Assembly (NCBI RefSeq): GCF_022014495.1
Contig: NZ_JAKLSQ010000003.1
Location: 162,575-226,574, forward strand
DNA: 64,000 bases
Reading direction: 5' to 3'
DNA from: Sandaracinobacteroides sayramensis
GTDB taxonomy: Bacteria; Pseudomonadota; Alphaproteobacteria; Sphingomonadales; Sphingomonadaceae
In this document: in pieces, positions 26,340 through 34,154 of the stretch
Position numbering within the stretch: position 1 is the first letter of the stretch
How the letters are laid out: each line of letters begins with the position of its first letter
The notes under the pieces: model-generated
Databases searched by the model: none
What the model saw: the letters and a program-made list of their open reading frames with translations, nothing else
What the model was told of the DNA's origin: nothing
Position numbers and translations under genes: made by a program

Positions 26340-26762
26340 TCAGCCGCGTTTCTTCAGCGGCGAACCATAAAGCTCCAGCCGGTGATCCACCAGCTTGTAG
26401 CCAAGCCGCTCGGCGATCGCCGCCTGCAGCCTTTCCAGTTCCTCGTCGTGGAATTCCACGACGTCGCCGCTTTCGATGTCGATCAGATGATCGTGATGCT
26501 CGTCCGGGGTCGCTTCATAGCGGGAACGGCCGTCGCGGAAATCATGCCGCTCCAGAATGCCGGCTTCTTCGAACAGCCGCACCGTGCGGTAGACGGTGGC
26601 GATCGAAATGCCCTTGTCCACGGCGGAAGCCCGCCGGTGCAATTCCTCGACATCGGGGTGATCCCGGCTGTCGGAAAGGACGCGCGCGATCACCCGCCGC
26701 TGTTCGGTGATACGCAGGCCCTTTGCCTGGCAGAGCGCTTCGATGTCGATCATTCCCGGCAT
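26340..26762 (-). CDS. fur: Fur-family metal-responsive repressor
   Basis: 140-aa dimeric repressor. The winged helix is at residues 10-85 (TEQRRVIARVLSDSRDHPDV; STVYRT-like ISIATVYRTVRLFEEAG). The metal site HHDHLIDIESG and the downstream EFHDEELERLQ are present. There is no C-terminal Cys-x2-Cys zinc pair, as is common for alphaproteobacterial Fur/Mur, so it may sense iron or manganese. An AGGTGA ribosome-binding site precedes ATG 26762; MIDIEALC (26753) is an alternative start. Confidence 0.92.
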   Translation of the reverse strand: MPGMIDIEALCQAKGLRITEQRRVIARVLSDSRDHPDVEELHRRASAVDKGISIATVYRTVRLFEEAGILERHDFRDGRSRYEATPDEHHDHLIDIESGDVVEFHDEELERLQAAIAERLGYKLVDHRLELYGSPLKKRG

Positions 26763-26918
26763 TCACTCACCTGTTATCGCCAATCCGGCGAATAGCTGCC
26801 CGCTGCCGCCGGGCCAAGATGTTTCCATGGTCCGAAAGCTCTCTGCATCCAGATAGTCCCTGAGGCTGCGACGGGCAAGGACATACCACACCGGCAGAGT
26901 CCAATTTGTGTCAGCCAT
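26763..26918 (-). CDS. Possible 51-aa protein immediately before fur
   Basis: An open frame of 51 codons (MADTNWTLPVWYVLARRSLR...) ends in TGA directly abutting the fur ATG and contains the fur ribosome-binding site. No convincing ribosome-binding site of its own and no recognised family. The exact abutment suggests translational coupling, but the frame may be chance. Confidence 0.3.
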   Translation of the reverse strand: MADTNWTLPVWYVLARRSLRDYLDAESFRTMETSWPGGSGQLFAGLAITGE

Positions 26919-26926
26919 CCGGCATG

Positions 26927-26956
26927 GGCCAAGCAAAAGGCGGCCAAGCAAAAGGC
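26927..26956. repeat. Tandem 15-bp duplication
   Basis: GGCCAAGCAAAAGGC occurs twice in direct tandem (26927-26941 and 26942-26956) with no mismatch. The second copy supplies the T-tract (on the minus strand) of the mucR terminator; the first provides a second T-tract. Confidence 0.85.
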
Positions 26957-26983
26957 CCGGCGTCGCAAACTGACGGCCGGGCC
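26954..26983 (-). terminator. Intrinsic terminator after mucR
   Basis: GGCCCGGC+GTC pairs with GAC+GCCGGGCC (one unpaired G) around a GCAAACT loop. On the minus strand the stem is followed by TTTTGC. It lies 29 bp beyond the mucR stop, so it should end mucR transcription before the fur operon. Confidence 0.75.
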
Positions 26984-27012
26984 TCTACTTCAGGGCGACA
27001 GGCGCCCGGATA

Positions 27013-27432
27013 TTATTTGCTGCGCGGGCGGCTGCGCGTGGTGCCAAGGCCGATCGACTTCGCCAGTTGGCGGCGCGATTCGGCGTAATTGGGGGCCACC
27101 ATAGGATAGTCGGCCGGCAGGCCCCACTTGGCGCGATAATCGTCCGGCGTCAGGCCATAAGCCGTCATCAGATGCCGCTTCAGCATCTTCAGCTTCTTCC
27201 CGTCTTCCAGGCAGACGATGTAATCCGGCTTCACGGACTGGCGGATCGGAACCGCCGGCTCCTGCTTCACTTCCGGCGCCTGCGGCGGTGTGGAAAGGCC
27301 GGAAAGCGTCGCATAAACATTCTGGATAAGCTGCGGAAGATCGTTCACCGCCACGCTGTTATTGGCGACATGGCTCGAAACGATATCCGCCGTCAGGGCC
27401 AGAAGGTCGTTGTGCTCAACTTGATCTGTCAT
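27013..27432 (-). CDS. mucR: MucR/Ros-family zinc-finger transcriptional regulator
   Basis: 139 aa from ATG 27432 (MTDQVEHNDLLALTADIVSS). N-terminal oligomerisation region, then the prokaryotic zinc finger VCLEDGKKLKMLKRHL with Cys and His ligands and MTAYGLTPDDYRAKWGLP, the DNA-binding part. In alphaproteobacteria MucR proteins are global H-NS-like repressors of exopolysaccharide, motility and cell-cycle genes. Basic tail TTRSRPRSK. Monocistronic by its own terminator and a 253-bp upstream gap. Confidence 0.93.
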   Translation of the reverse strand: MTDQVEHNDLLALTADIVSSHVANNSVAVNDLPQLIQNVYATLSGLSTPPQAPEVKQEPAVPIRQSVKPDYIVCLEDGKKLKMLKRHLMTAYGLTPDDYRAKWGLPADYPMVAPNYAESRRQLAKSIGLGTTRSRPRSK

Positions 27433-27685
27433 GGGAGTTCGCTTTCCTGGCATCGTGTCTTGGATATTCATTTACAGATATTCATCTGCAAACATGGCCA
27501 CAATCTGAACGAACCGTTCGCAAAGCCACCCTCGAACACCTGGCGTGCCACTATTTCGAACAGCGGAAGTTCCGCAACCGCGACCTTGTCCGTTCTGAAA
27601 CGCGGACGCTTTTCCATGTCATCAAATCTTCAGACAAGCAAGATCGACAGGATATAAAATACATGACTGCGCACCATCGCCGCAA

Positions 27686-28183
27686 TCAAAGCGCGAGCGC
27701 CAAGGTTATTGCATCAATGCTGTCGCCAGATACTGTCCGATAATAGCCGGGCCGCCGGCCATTCTCGCAAAAGCCAGCCTTGCGGTAGAGACCAAGCGCC
27801 TCGGCATTGCTCGCCCGCACCTCCAGAAACAGCCGGCCTGCTCCTCTATTGCGGGATTGCGCCGCGACCCTGGCGATCAATTCGTTCCCAAGTCCGCGCC
27901 GGCGCCAGCGTGGACTGGTTGCGCAGAGCAGCAATTCCACTTCGTCCACCGCCTTGCGGCACAAGGCGAAAACCACCGGCTCTTCAGCCCTGTAGCCGAT
28001 ATCCAGCCAGGATTCGCCGCTGCCCAGAAGGCCGGCGATCTGACCGGCGGTCCAGGCTTCGCGATACTCCGGCTCGAAGGCCTCCTCCGCCAGACGTGCT
28101 GCCAGCAGCGCATCGTCCAGCCCGCCATCAGCCCATCTCAGGGCGATATCCTCATGCAGCGACAGGATCGGCCGCCCGGACAT
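27686..28183 (-). CDS. rimI: GNAT N-acetyltransferase, RimI-like
   Basis: 165 aa. GNAT motif A is RWRRRGLGNELIARVAAQS (acetyl-CoA binding), and ASNAEALGLYRKAGF is motif B. Probably acetylates the N-terminal alanine of ribosomal protein S18, as RimI usually neighbours tsaB. The start at 28183 overlaps tsaB by 32 bp; the frame is open further up but MSGRPILSLHED is the natural N-terminus. Confidence 0.85.
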   Translation of the reverse strand: MSGRPILSLHEDIALRWADGGLDDALLAARLAEEAFEPEYREAWTAGQIAGLLGSGESWLDIGYRAEEPVVFALCRKAVDEVELLLCATSPRWRRRGLGNELIARVAAQSRNRGAGRLFLEVRASNAEALGLYRKAGFCENGRRPGYYRTVSGDSIDAITLALAL

Positions 28184-28775
28184 ACAGAAGCTCCGCCTTC
28201 TCAAGATCGGTCGCGGCCAGCGATGCGACGGCCGCCGCCCGTGGAGCGAAAAGCGCATCGCCATCAGTCAGAAATCCTGCCGAGCCGACCACCAGGGGAA
28301 AGGCAGCGCCTCGCAGGCGCGCCGCCTCGGTCGCCAGCGCCTCGGGCTCCCCCAGGCTTTCCAGCCCGCCGCCGGCGAAAGCTTCCACCCAGACCTGCCC
28401 GCGTGGAGCGCCCAAGGCCACCAGAAGCGGCTCCATCCTGCCGCGCGCGCGCAATTCGGCAGCCACCAGCCTGGTCGAGCGGATGCCGCGCAACTCGGCT
28501 TTCCAGGCAAGCGCCAGCGCCGTGGCGGCGGCAAGCCCTACGCGCAGGCCGGTAAAGCTGCCCGGCCCCGTTTCCACCACCACCCGTTCGCAGCGAACGC
28601 CGCTCCCCCCGAAGGGTGAAAGCAGCGCGGCAATGGTCGGCACAACGGCTTCGGCATGGCCGCGATCCATCGCCCTGTTCGATTCCGCCAGAAGCTTCCC
28701 GTCCTCGATCAGCGCCAGCGAAAGATCGTGGCCGGTCGCCACGACAAGCGTCCGGCCGCTCAGGCGATCCGGCAT
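28152..28775 (-). CDS. tsaB: tRNA threonylcarbamoyladenosine biosynthesis protein TsaB
   Basis: ASKHA-fold partner of TsaD in forming t6A37 in tRNA. 207 aa. Typical TsaB elements: an N-terminal VVATGHDLSLALIEDGKLL, and ETGPGSFTGLRVGLAAATAL. It overlaps the nitroreductase by 16 bp and rimI by 32 bp, all on the same strand. Confidence 0.92.
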   Translation of the reverse strand: MPDRLSGRTLVVATGHDLSLALIEDGKLLAESNRAMDRGHAEAVVPTIAALLSPFGGSGVRCERVVVETGPGSFTGLRVGLAAATALALAWKAELRGIRSTRLVAAELRARGRMEPLLVALGAPRGQVWVEAFAGGGLESLGEPEALATEAARLRGAAFPLVVGSAGFLTDGDALFAPRAAAVASLAATDLEKAELLYVRAADPVAA

Positions 28776-29350
28776 GCGTCCTCGAAGGCCAGGCGCGGCA
28801 AGCGCGGGAACAGCTTCTGGCCCGTACCATGGCCGATCGAGCAGATGAAGTTGGTCTCCACCTGCGTGCCTTCCCAGAAGGCGCGATCGACGCCCGCCTT
28901 GTCGAAGCCGGACATCGGGCCGGTATCCAGCCCCAGCGCCCGCGCCGCCATGATGAGCCAGGCGCCTTGCAGGCTGGAATTGCGGAACGCCGTCTCGCGG
29001 ATCAGCGCGTCATTGCCTTCGAACCAGCTCTTCGCATCGGTGTGCGGGAACAGTTGCGGCAGCTTGTCGTGGAAGGCCAGATCCATGCCGATGATCACCG
29101 TCACGGGCGCGCTGCGGATTTTCGGCGCGTTCGCGTCGGAGGCCAGCGAAGCCAACTTGTCCCGCGCCTCGGCCGATGTGCAGAAGATGAAGCGGGCCGG
29201 AGAGGCGTTGGCAGACGTCGGCCCCATCTTCGTCAGGTCGTAAAGGCGGCGCAGCAATGCCTCGTCCAGCGGCGCCGGCTCCCAGTCGTAATGGGTGCGG
29301 GCTTTCTCGAACAACTGGTCCAGCGCCTCGGCGGGCAGAAACTCGGGCAT
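28760..29350 (-). CDS. Nitroreductase-family protein, RutE/HadB-like
   Basis: 196-aa FMN-dependent oxidoreductase. Residues about 42-58 (KMGPTSANASPARFIF) are the FMN-phosphate loop of the malonic-semialdehyde-reductase type. NSSLQGAWLIMAARALGLD and MSGFDKAGVD are also family-typical. In RutE the reaction is reduction of 3-oxopropanoate during uracil breakdown, but no rut genes are near, so the substrate here is unknown. Its ATG shares a base with the upstream stop (TGATG). Confidence 0.85.
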   Translation of the reverse strand: MPEFLPAEALDQLFEKARTHYDWEPAPLDEALLRRLYDLTKMGPTSANASPARFIFCTSAEARDKLASLASDANAPKIRSAPVTVIIGMDLAFHDKLPQLFPHTDAKSWFEGNDALIRETAFRNSSLQGAWLIMAARALGLDTGPMSGFDKAGVDRAFWEGTQVETNFICSIGHGTGQKLFPRLPRLAFEDACRIA

Positions 29351-29904
29351 CAGACGGCTCTCACTTCAACGACTTCGGGAACATAATAGCGCAGCAGATT
29401 CTCGATGCCGCCTTTAAGCGTTGCGGTGGAGGAAGGGCAACCGGCACAACTGCCCCGCATGTGCAGATAGACCACCCCTTTCTGGAAACCGCGATAGACG
29501 ATGTCGCCTCCGTCGTTCGCCACCGCCGGGCGAATGCGCGTGTCCAGAAGCTCGCGGATCTGCGCCACGATGTCGGCATCTTCGGGGTCGTCGAAGGTCT
29601 CGGCGTCCCCCGCCTCGGCGGCGATCAGCGGCACGCCGCTGGCGAAATGGTCCATCACCAGGCCCAGCACATCGGGCTTCAGCGTTTCCCAGCCCTGGCT
29701 GCCCGGCGCCTTCGTGACGCTGACGAAATCGGCGCCGAAATAAACCCGCTCCACATCGCCAAGCGCGAACAGCGCCCGCGCCAGAGGGGATCGCTCGGCG
29801 GCTTCGGGCGAATCGAAATCCGCGCCCTCCCCCGGCAGAACCGGTTGACCGGGCAGGAATTTCAGGGTGGCGGGATTGGGGGTGCGTTCGGTTTCGATCA
29901 GCAT
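29350..29904 (-). CDS. NifU-family Fe-S scaffold protein (Nfu type)
   Basis: 184 aa, with two domains: an N-terminal Nfu domain (TERTPNPATLKFLPGQPV) and a C-terminal NifU-like domain with the cluster-binding CAGC pair (RGSCAGCPSSTATLK). Delivers Fe-S clusters to target proteins. A GAGGAG ribosome-binding site precedes ATG 29904, chosen over a more distal in-frame start. Upstream of nitroreductase, tsaB and rimI in one operon. Confidence 0.92.
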   Translation of the reverse strand: MLIETERTPNPATLKFLPGQPVLPGEGADFDSPEAAERSPLARALFALGDVERVYFGADFVSVTKAPGSQGWETLKPDVLGLVMDHFASGVPLIAAEAGDAETFDDPEDADIVAQIRELLDTRIRPAVANDGGDIVYRGFQKGVVYLHMRGSCAGCPSSTATLKGGIENLLRYYVPEVVEVRAV

Positions 29905-29983
29905 GTCTGGCTCCTCACCGCCAGATGGCGCGCCACGGCGTCTCAATCAAGACCGGATTCGTCGGAAATTCCGCGAGGGGAAA

Positions 29984-30463
29984 TCAAGTCAGCCGGTCGA
30001 GATCGCTGTCGGAAATTCCCCCGGGGATGATCATCACCATGCAAGGCAGGCTGCCGGCGCGCTCGCCAGCGAAGAAATCCACCAATGGCCCGGGCTTTCC
30101 TTTCGCCGCCGCGCCCAGCACCAGCGCCCGGATCGAGCGGTCGCTGGTGACCACCTCCAGAACCGCCTCGCTTGCCCGCCCGCGCAGCAGGCGGGTTTCC
30201 GGCCGCTGGCCGGTCAGCGCCTCGGCCTCGGTGGCCGTCGCCGCCAGCAGCGCCTGCCCCAGCTGCTCGGCTTCTTCCTCGATATCCTGCTGGGCACTGC
30301 CCCATTGCAGGAACTGCGTTGGCTTCAGAACGTGCAGCGCCAGAACGCGCGCGCCGGTGTGCCGGGCGCGAAGCGCGGCGAAGCGCATGGCCTTGGCGCA
30401 TTCGGGCGTGTCGTCCACCACCACCAGGAAAGTCTCGGCCGCCGCATTCGCCTCAGCGTTCAT
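29984..30463 (-). CDS. Universal stress protein (UspA family)
   Basis: 159-aa single Usp domain: FLVVVDDTPECAKAMRFAA at the N-terminus and, later, RALVLGAAAKGKPGPLVDF, near the usual nucleotide-binding loop. The stop of the neighbouring gene overlaps its ATG (ATGA), so it is co-translated with the DUF2333-like membrane protein. The role is not predictable beyond stress tolerance. Confidence 0.85.
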   Translation of the reverse strand: MNAEANAAAETFLVVVDDTPECAKAMRFAALRARHTGARVLALHVLKPTQFLQWGSAQQDIEEEAEQLGQALLAATATEAEALTGQRPETRLLRGRASEAVLEVVTSDRSIRALVLGAAAKGKPGPLVDFFAGERAGSLPCMVMIIPGGISDSDLDRLT

Positions 30464-31374
30464 TCCTGCCCCTCCAATATCGCCCGGATCGCGTTGCTGG
30501 CCATCAACAGCGAATAGCCGGCACGAACCAGATGCTCGTCGCGCGGGATGATGGGGTCAAGCGTCGCCACGCTGTCCAGCGCATCGCGCGCCTCGCCCCA
30601 CCGGGCCGCGCGGCCGGACGCCCGGATCGAAGTGGCGCTGTCTTCGGCGAGTCCGCGCAGAAGCAGCGTCGCGGCATAAGCGGTGCCGCGTGCCCGGGCG
30701 ATCTGCACCGGCACCTCCGTGGTGCGCGGGGTGCGAATCAGCAGATCCCCACGCGCTGTCTCTGCCTCGATTTCCGCGAGCAGGGCCCGAAGCACCATGT
30801 TCCGCTCGCGCGGGCTGGCGGCGAAGGGGCCTTGCCCCGATTGCCGCGCCGCCAGATTGGCGTTGGTTTCCTCCAGCGCCTCGCGCGCCGTGCGATAATG
30901 CCGTTCGGCCGGGCGCCCGACAGGGGGCCACCCGGCCCTGATCCACCAGAGCGAAGGATCCGTCTGCAACTCCTGCGCGGCGAGCGACAGGCTGTCGCTG
31001 CCGCCGATCGAGGCCATCGCCTCCACGCCGGCCGCCAGCGTTTCCACGGCCGAGGCCTGGAATCCAGGCGTGCGCCGGGTGAAAGCCGTGGGCGCGAAGA
31101 AGGGATCGTTCGGGGTGAAGGATCGCTTCTCCACCTGCTGCTCCAGCAGCCTCGCCGCCATTCCCAGCGTGACGGAGCCGCCAGGGGCCAGTTGCTCCGC
31201 CCCGGGGCGAACGGACAAATCCACCTTCACGCCCGCGCGCATGGTGCCGATCACCCCGAACCAGAGGATCACGAAGACGGCCGGCAGCGCCATCCACCTC
31301 AGCCAGACGGGAATGCGCGCAAATCCTCTGGCAGGCGCAACTGCCTCGACCTTCGGCTGGTTTCCCGGCTCCAC
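30460..31374 (-). CDS. Membrane-anchored protein, DUF2333-like
   Basis: About 304 aa. One membrane helix near the N-terminus (WMALPAVFVILWFGVIGTM) followed by a long, helical periplasmic domain. The C-terminus (DPIIPRDEHLVRAGYSLLMA) resembles DUF2333 proteins, whose function is unknown. No ATG precedes the membrane helix in frame except far upstream inside the neighbouring gene; GTG 31374, 18 bp after the DUF4136 stop and preceded by GAGGGA, is the most plausible start. It overlaps the Usp gene by 4 bp. Confidence 0.65.
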   Translation of the reverse strand: MEPGNQPKVEAVAPARGFARIPVWLRWMALPAVFVILWFGVIGTMRAGVKVDLSVRPGAEQLAPGGSVTLGMAARLLEQQVEKRSFTPNDPFFAPTAFTRRTPGFQASAVETLAAGVEAMASIGGSDSLSLAAQELQTDPSLWWIRAGWPPVGRPAERHYRTAREALEETNANLAARQSGQGPFAASPRERNMVLRALLAEIEAETARGDLLIRTPRTTEVPVQIARARGTAYAATLLLRGLAEDSATSIRASGRAARWGEARDALDSVATLDPIIPRDEHLVRAGYSLLMASNAIRAILEGQE

Positions 31375-31391
31375 TCCCTCGCGCCCGGCTA

Positions 31392-32024
31392 TCAGCGCGA
31401 GGCTGGAACGCGGACGATCTTGCTGCGCGCGGAAGCGCCGGGGAAGTCGGTGAAGAGAGCGGTCACCAGATTGGGCATGGTGCTCGGCAGGTCGTTTGCC
31501 CGCGTGGTGGTTTCCGCGCGACCCTCGAACAGCGGAGTCTTGTCCGAGGTGCGCAGGATCGCGACGTGCAGATAGGCGGGATAGACTGTGAAACTGTAGA
31601 CTTCCTGATTGCCCCATGGCCCCCAGGGATCATACCAGGGGTTGCCCCACCAGCCGCCGTAGCGGCCATACCAGCCCCTGCCCCATCCCCAGCCCGGATT
31701 CATGCCCGGGCGCGTGGCAATCCGCTCCCGCCCGGGGCCGGCGTTGAAATCCATCATCACATGCAGGTCGGCGCTTTCGGCCGAAGCCGCCGGCTGGAAG
31801 CCCAGTTTCTGAAGCTCCGTGCCCACCAGCCCGGCATAAGCGGCGAACTCAAGGCTGCCTTGCCTCTGCGGATCGCTGGGCTTCACATAGAAAGTCTGCC
31901 CCTGCGCCGGCGGCATGGACTGGAAGCTCTGCACGCGCGCCTCGAAAGGCTGGGCGCAGGCAGCCAGCAGGGCGAGCCCGGCAATGGCCAGAAACTGTGT
32001 AAGACGAAACTGCGGGCGCGACAT
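31392..32024 (-). CDS. DUF4136 lipoprotein
   Basis: 210 aa from ATG 32024. Lipoprotein signal MSRPQFRLTQFLAIAGLAL with lipobox LAAC. The mature part has a DUF4136 layout (GLVGTELQKLGFQPAASAES, DLHVMMDFNAGPGRER) and an unusual Trp/Gly/Tyr-rich stretch (WGWGRGWYGRYGGWWGNP) about midway. DUF4136 proteins are outer-membrane lipoproteins of unknown role. First gene of the run leading to the Usp gene. Confidence 0.82.
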   Translation of the reverse strand: MSRPQFRLTQFLAIAGLALLAACAQPFEARVQSFQSMPPAQGQTFYVKPSDPQRQGSLEFAAYAGLVGTELQKLGFQPAASAESADLHVMMDFNAGPGRERIATRPGMNPGWGWGRGWYGRYGGWWGNPWYDPWGPWGNQEVYSFTVYPAYLHVAILRTSDKTPLFEGRAETTTRANDLPSTMPNLVTALFTDFPGASARSKIVRVPASR

Positions 32025-32176
32025 GACCATTCCCGATCCTGAATAATGTCGAAATATTCTAGTCCCCGCTTCGTGAACGCAAGATTTCAGACATGCAAGG
32101 GGCAAGGCCGGCGTTTACCACTCGGCTTGTCGCGCGGCGCGGATGGGTCTATGCGCCCCGCCACGAGGTTCGGCCT

Positions 32177-32253
<77 letters not shown>

Positions 32254-32350
32254 AATATCATTTTGGGGATTTTTCGGCTCTGAAGGAAATCGCAGGGCTG
32301 AGACCAGCGCCACTCCAACTGCTGGATTTGCACGACGCAACCCATGCGAT

Positions 32351-32372
32351 TTACAAGCATACCCGCTTGTAA
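32351..32372. promoter_or_regulatory. Operator-like palindrome 1 (upstream of the symporter)
   Basis: TTACAAGC-ATACCC-GCTTGTAA: perfect 8-bp arms with a 6-base spacer, 58 bp before the symporter start. It is the same design as the sites at 34116-34137, 38536-38557 and 41961-41982. Proposed repressor-binding site of the local carbohydrate regulon. Confidence 0.7.
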
Positions 32373-32429
32373 TCTGGCCAGCCTTCTCACAAAAAGGCCC
32401 GGAGGGTGCAGAAAAGGGAGTGGGGCGGG

Positions 32430-34025
32430 ATGCAGCTCGCGACGATCGATATCGTGGTGGTGGGAATATACGGAATCGCGATCCTGTTTCTCGCCCAATG
32501 GGTCAGCCGTGAAAAAGACGGTAAGGTCAAGGACTCGTCCGACTACTTCCTTGCGTCGAAGAATCTCCCTTGGTGGGCCATCGGAGCGTCGCTGATCGCA
32601 GCCAACATCTCGGCCGAACAGATCGTCGGCATGTCCGGGTCGGGCTATGCGGTCGGGCTGGCGATCGCATCCTATGAATGGATGGCGGCACTTACGCTGC
32701 TGATCGTGGGCAAGTTCTTCCTGCCCATCTTCCTGAAGAACGAAATCTACACGATGCCGCAATTCCTGGAGCAGCGGTACGGGACCAGCATTCGCACCAT
32801 CATGGCGGTGTTCTGGCTCATTCTCTATGTGTTCGTGAACCTTACCTCGATTGTCTGGCTCGGCTCGATCGCGGTCAACAAGGTGGCCGGCGTCGACCAG
32901 GACATCGCGCTGTTCGCGCTGGGAGGTTTCGCCCTCGTCTATCAACTCTACGGCGGGCTCAAGGCCGTGGCCTTGACCGATATCGTGCAGGTGACTTTGC
33001 TTGTGTTGGGCGGGTTGCTGATCGCGGGCATCACGCTGAGCGAACTCGGTGGCGACGCCGGCGTCGTCGGCGGCTTCACGCGGCTCACCACCGAGCTGCC
33101 CGATAAATTCGACATGATCCTGACGAAGGACAACCCCTTCTACAAAGACCTGCCGGGCCTGTCGGTGCTGATCGGCGGCATGTGGATCGCCAACCTCAGC
33201 TATTGGGGTTTCAATCAGTATATCATCCAGCGGGCCCTCGCGGCGAAGAGCCTGGCCGAAGCGCAGAAGGGCGTGGTGTTCGCGGCCTTCCTGAAGCTGC
33301 TGATGCCCGTGATCGTCGTTCTGCCCGGGATAGCCGCGGTGATTCTGGCGCCCGACCTCGCCAAGCCGGACGAGGCTTATCCGACGATGATGCGGCTGTT
33401 GCCGCCCGGCATTCTCGGGTTGGTTTTCGCGGCGCTGATGGCGGCGGTGATCGCCTCCACCGCGTCCAAGATCAATTCGATTGCCACGATCTTCACGCTC
33501 GACCTCTATGCCAAATACAAGGGCGTCGAGAGTCGGGCCGAAGACGCCGAGGGGCGCGATGCGAACGAGAGGCAATTGGTCCTCGTCGGGCGGATGGCCG
33601 CCGCCATCGCGACGGTGATTGCGCTGGTCGTGGCGCGGCCATTGCTCGGCAACTCGGATCAGGCGTTCCAGTTCATCCAGGAATTCTCCGGCTTCTTCAC
33701 GCCGGGCATCACCGTGATCTTCCTGCTGGGCCTGTTCTGGAAGCCTGCGAGCGAAGCGGGTGCCATCGCCGCCGCCATCGCCTCGGTCGCGCTGAGCTAT
33801 CTGTTCAAGATGTATTTGCCCGGCCTGCCTTTCATGGACCGCATGGGATGGGTATTCCTGATCGCGCTGGGGCTCGCTGTCGTGATGTCGCTGGCCATGC
33901 CTTCCGCGACCGGTCGCGACCGCATCAGCACGCAGGGCATCAGCTACCGGACGACGAGGGGATTCAACATCGCCTCGGCCGCCGTGATCGCGATCCTCAT
34001 CGCCCTCTACGCAACCTGGTGGTGA
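32430..34025 (+). CDS. Sodium/solute symporter (SSS family), sugar-type
   Basis: 531-aa inner-membrane transporter with about 13-14 hydrophobic helices. SSS signatures include [19 protein letters not shown] and [19 protein letters not shown] (the SGLT/vSGLT-type segment near residues 170-190), and [20 protein letters not shown] in the region of the sodium-site helices. It resembles sodium-galactose/glucose symporters, and the neighbouring glycosidases support a sugar or glycoside substrate. ATG 32430 starts [15 protein letters not shown]; a GTG at 32406 is an alternative. Confidence 0.9.
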   Translation: MQLATIDIVVVGIYGIAILFLAQWVSREKDGKVKDSSDYFLASKNLPWWAIGASLIAANISAEQIVGMSGSGYAVGLAIASYEWMAALTLLIVGKFFLPIFLKNEIYTMPQFLEQRYGTSIRTIMAVFWLILYVFVNLTSIVWLGSIAVNKVAGVDQDIALFALGGFALVYQLYGGLKAVALTDIVQVTLLVLGGLLIAGITLSELGGDAGVVGGFTRLTTELPDKFDMILTKDNPFYKDLPGLSVLIGGMWIANLSYWGFNQYIIQRALAAKSLAEAQKGVVFAAFLKLLMPVIVVLPGIAAVILAPDLAKPDEAYPTMMRLLPPGILGLVFAALMAAVIASTASKINSIATIFTLDLYAKYKGVESRAEDAEGRDANERQLVLVGRMAAAIATVIALVVARPLLGNSDQAFQFIQEFSGFFTPGITVIFLLGLFWKPASEAGAIAAAIASVALSYLFKMYLPGLPFMDRMGWVFLIALGLAVVMSLAMPSATGRDRISTQGISYRTTRGFNIASAAVIAILIALYATWW

Positions 34026-34085
34026 CGGCTTGGAAGCCCTTGCCTAGCGAAGATGCCGGGCAGGCAAGCAGCATCCGCACTTCCG

Positions 34086-34099
34086 CGCTTGCGCAAGCG
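34086..34099. promoter_or_regulatory. 14-bp perfect palindrome between symporter and GH1
   Basis: CGCTTGCGCAAGCG, perfect dyad with no spacer, 12 bp upstream of the larger palindrome. It contains the same GCTTG/CAAGC halves as the operator-like sites but in a compact layout. It may be a second regulator's site or an auxiliary operator. Confidence 0.4.
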
Positions 34100-34110
34100 A
34101 TAAAGGCGAG

Positions 34111-34144
34111 CCTATTTTGCAAGCAAAGTTGCTTGCAAAATAGG
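34111..34144. promoter_or_regulatory. Operator-like palindrome 2 (upstream of GH1)
   Basis: Perfect 16-bp arms CCTATTTTGCAAGCAA / TTGCTTGCAAAATAGG with an AG spacer. Its core (34116-34137) is TTGCAAGC-AAAGTT-GCTTGCAA, the shared operator design. The right edge overlaps the GH1 ribosome-binding site (GGAGGGGGAG), so it could also act as an mRNA hairpin. No T-run follows on the plus strand. Confidence 0.75.
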
Positions 34145-34154
34145 AGGGGGAGAA

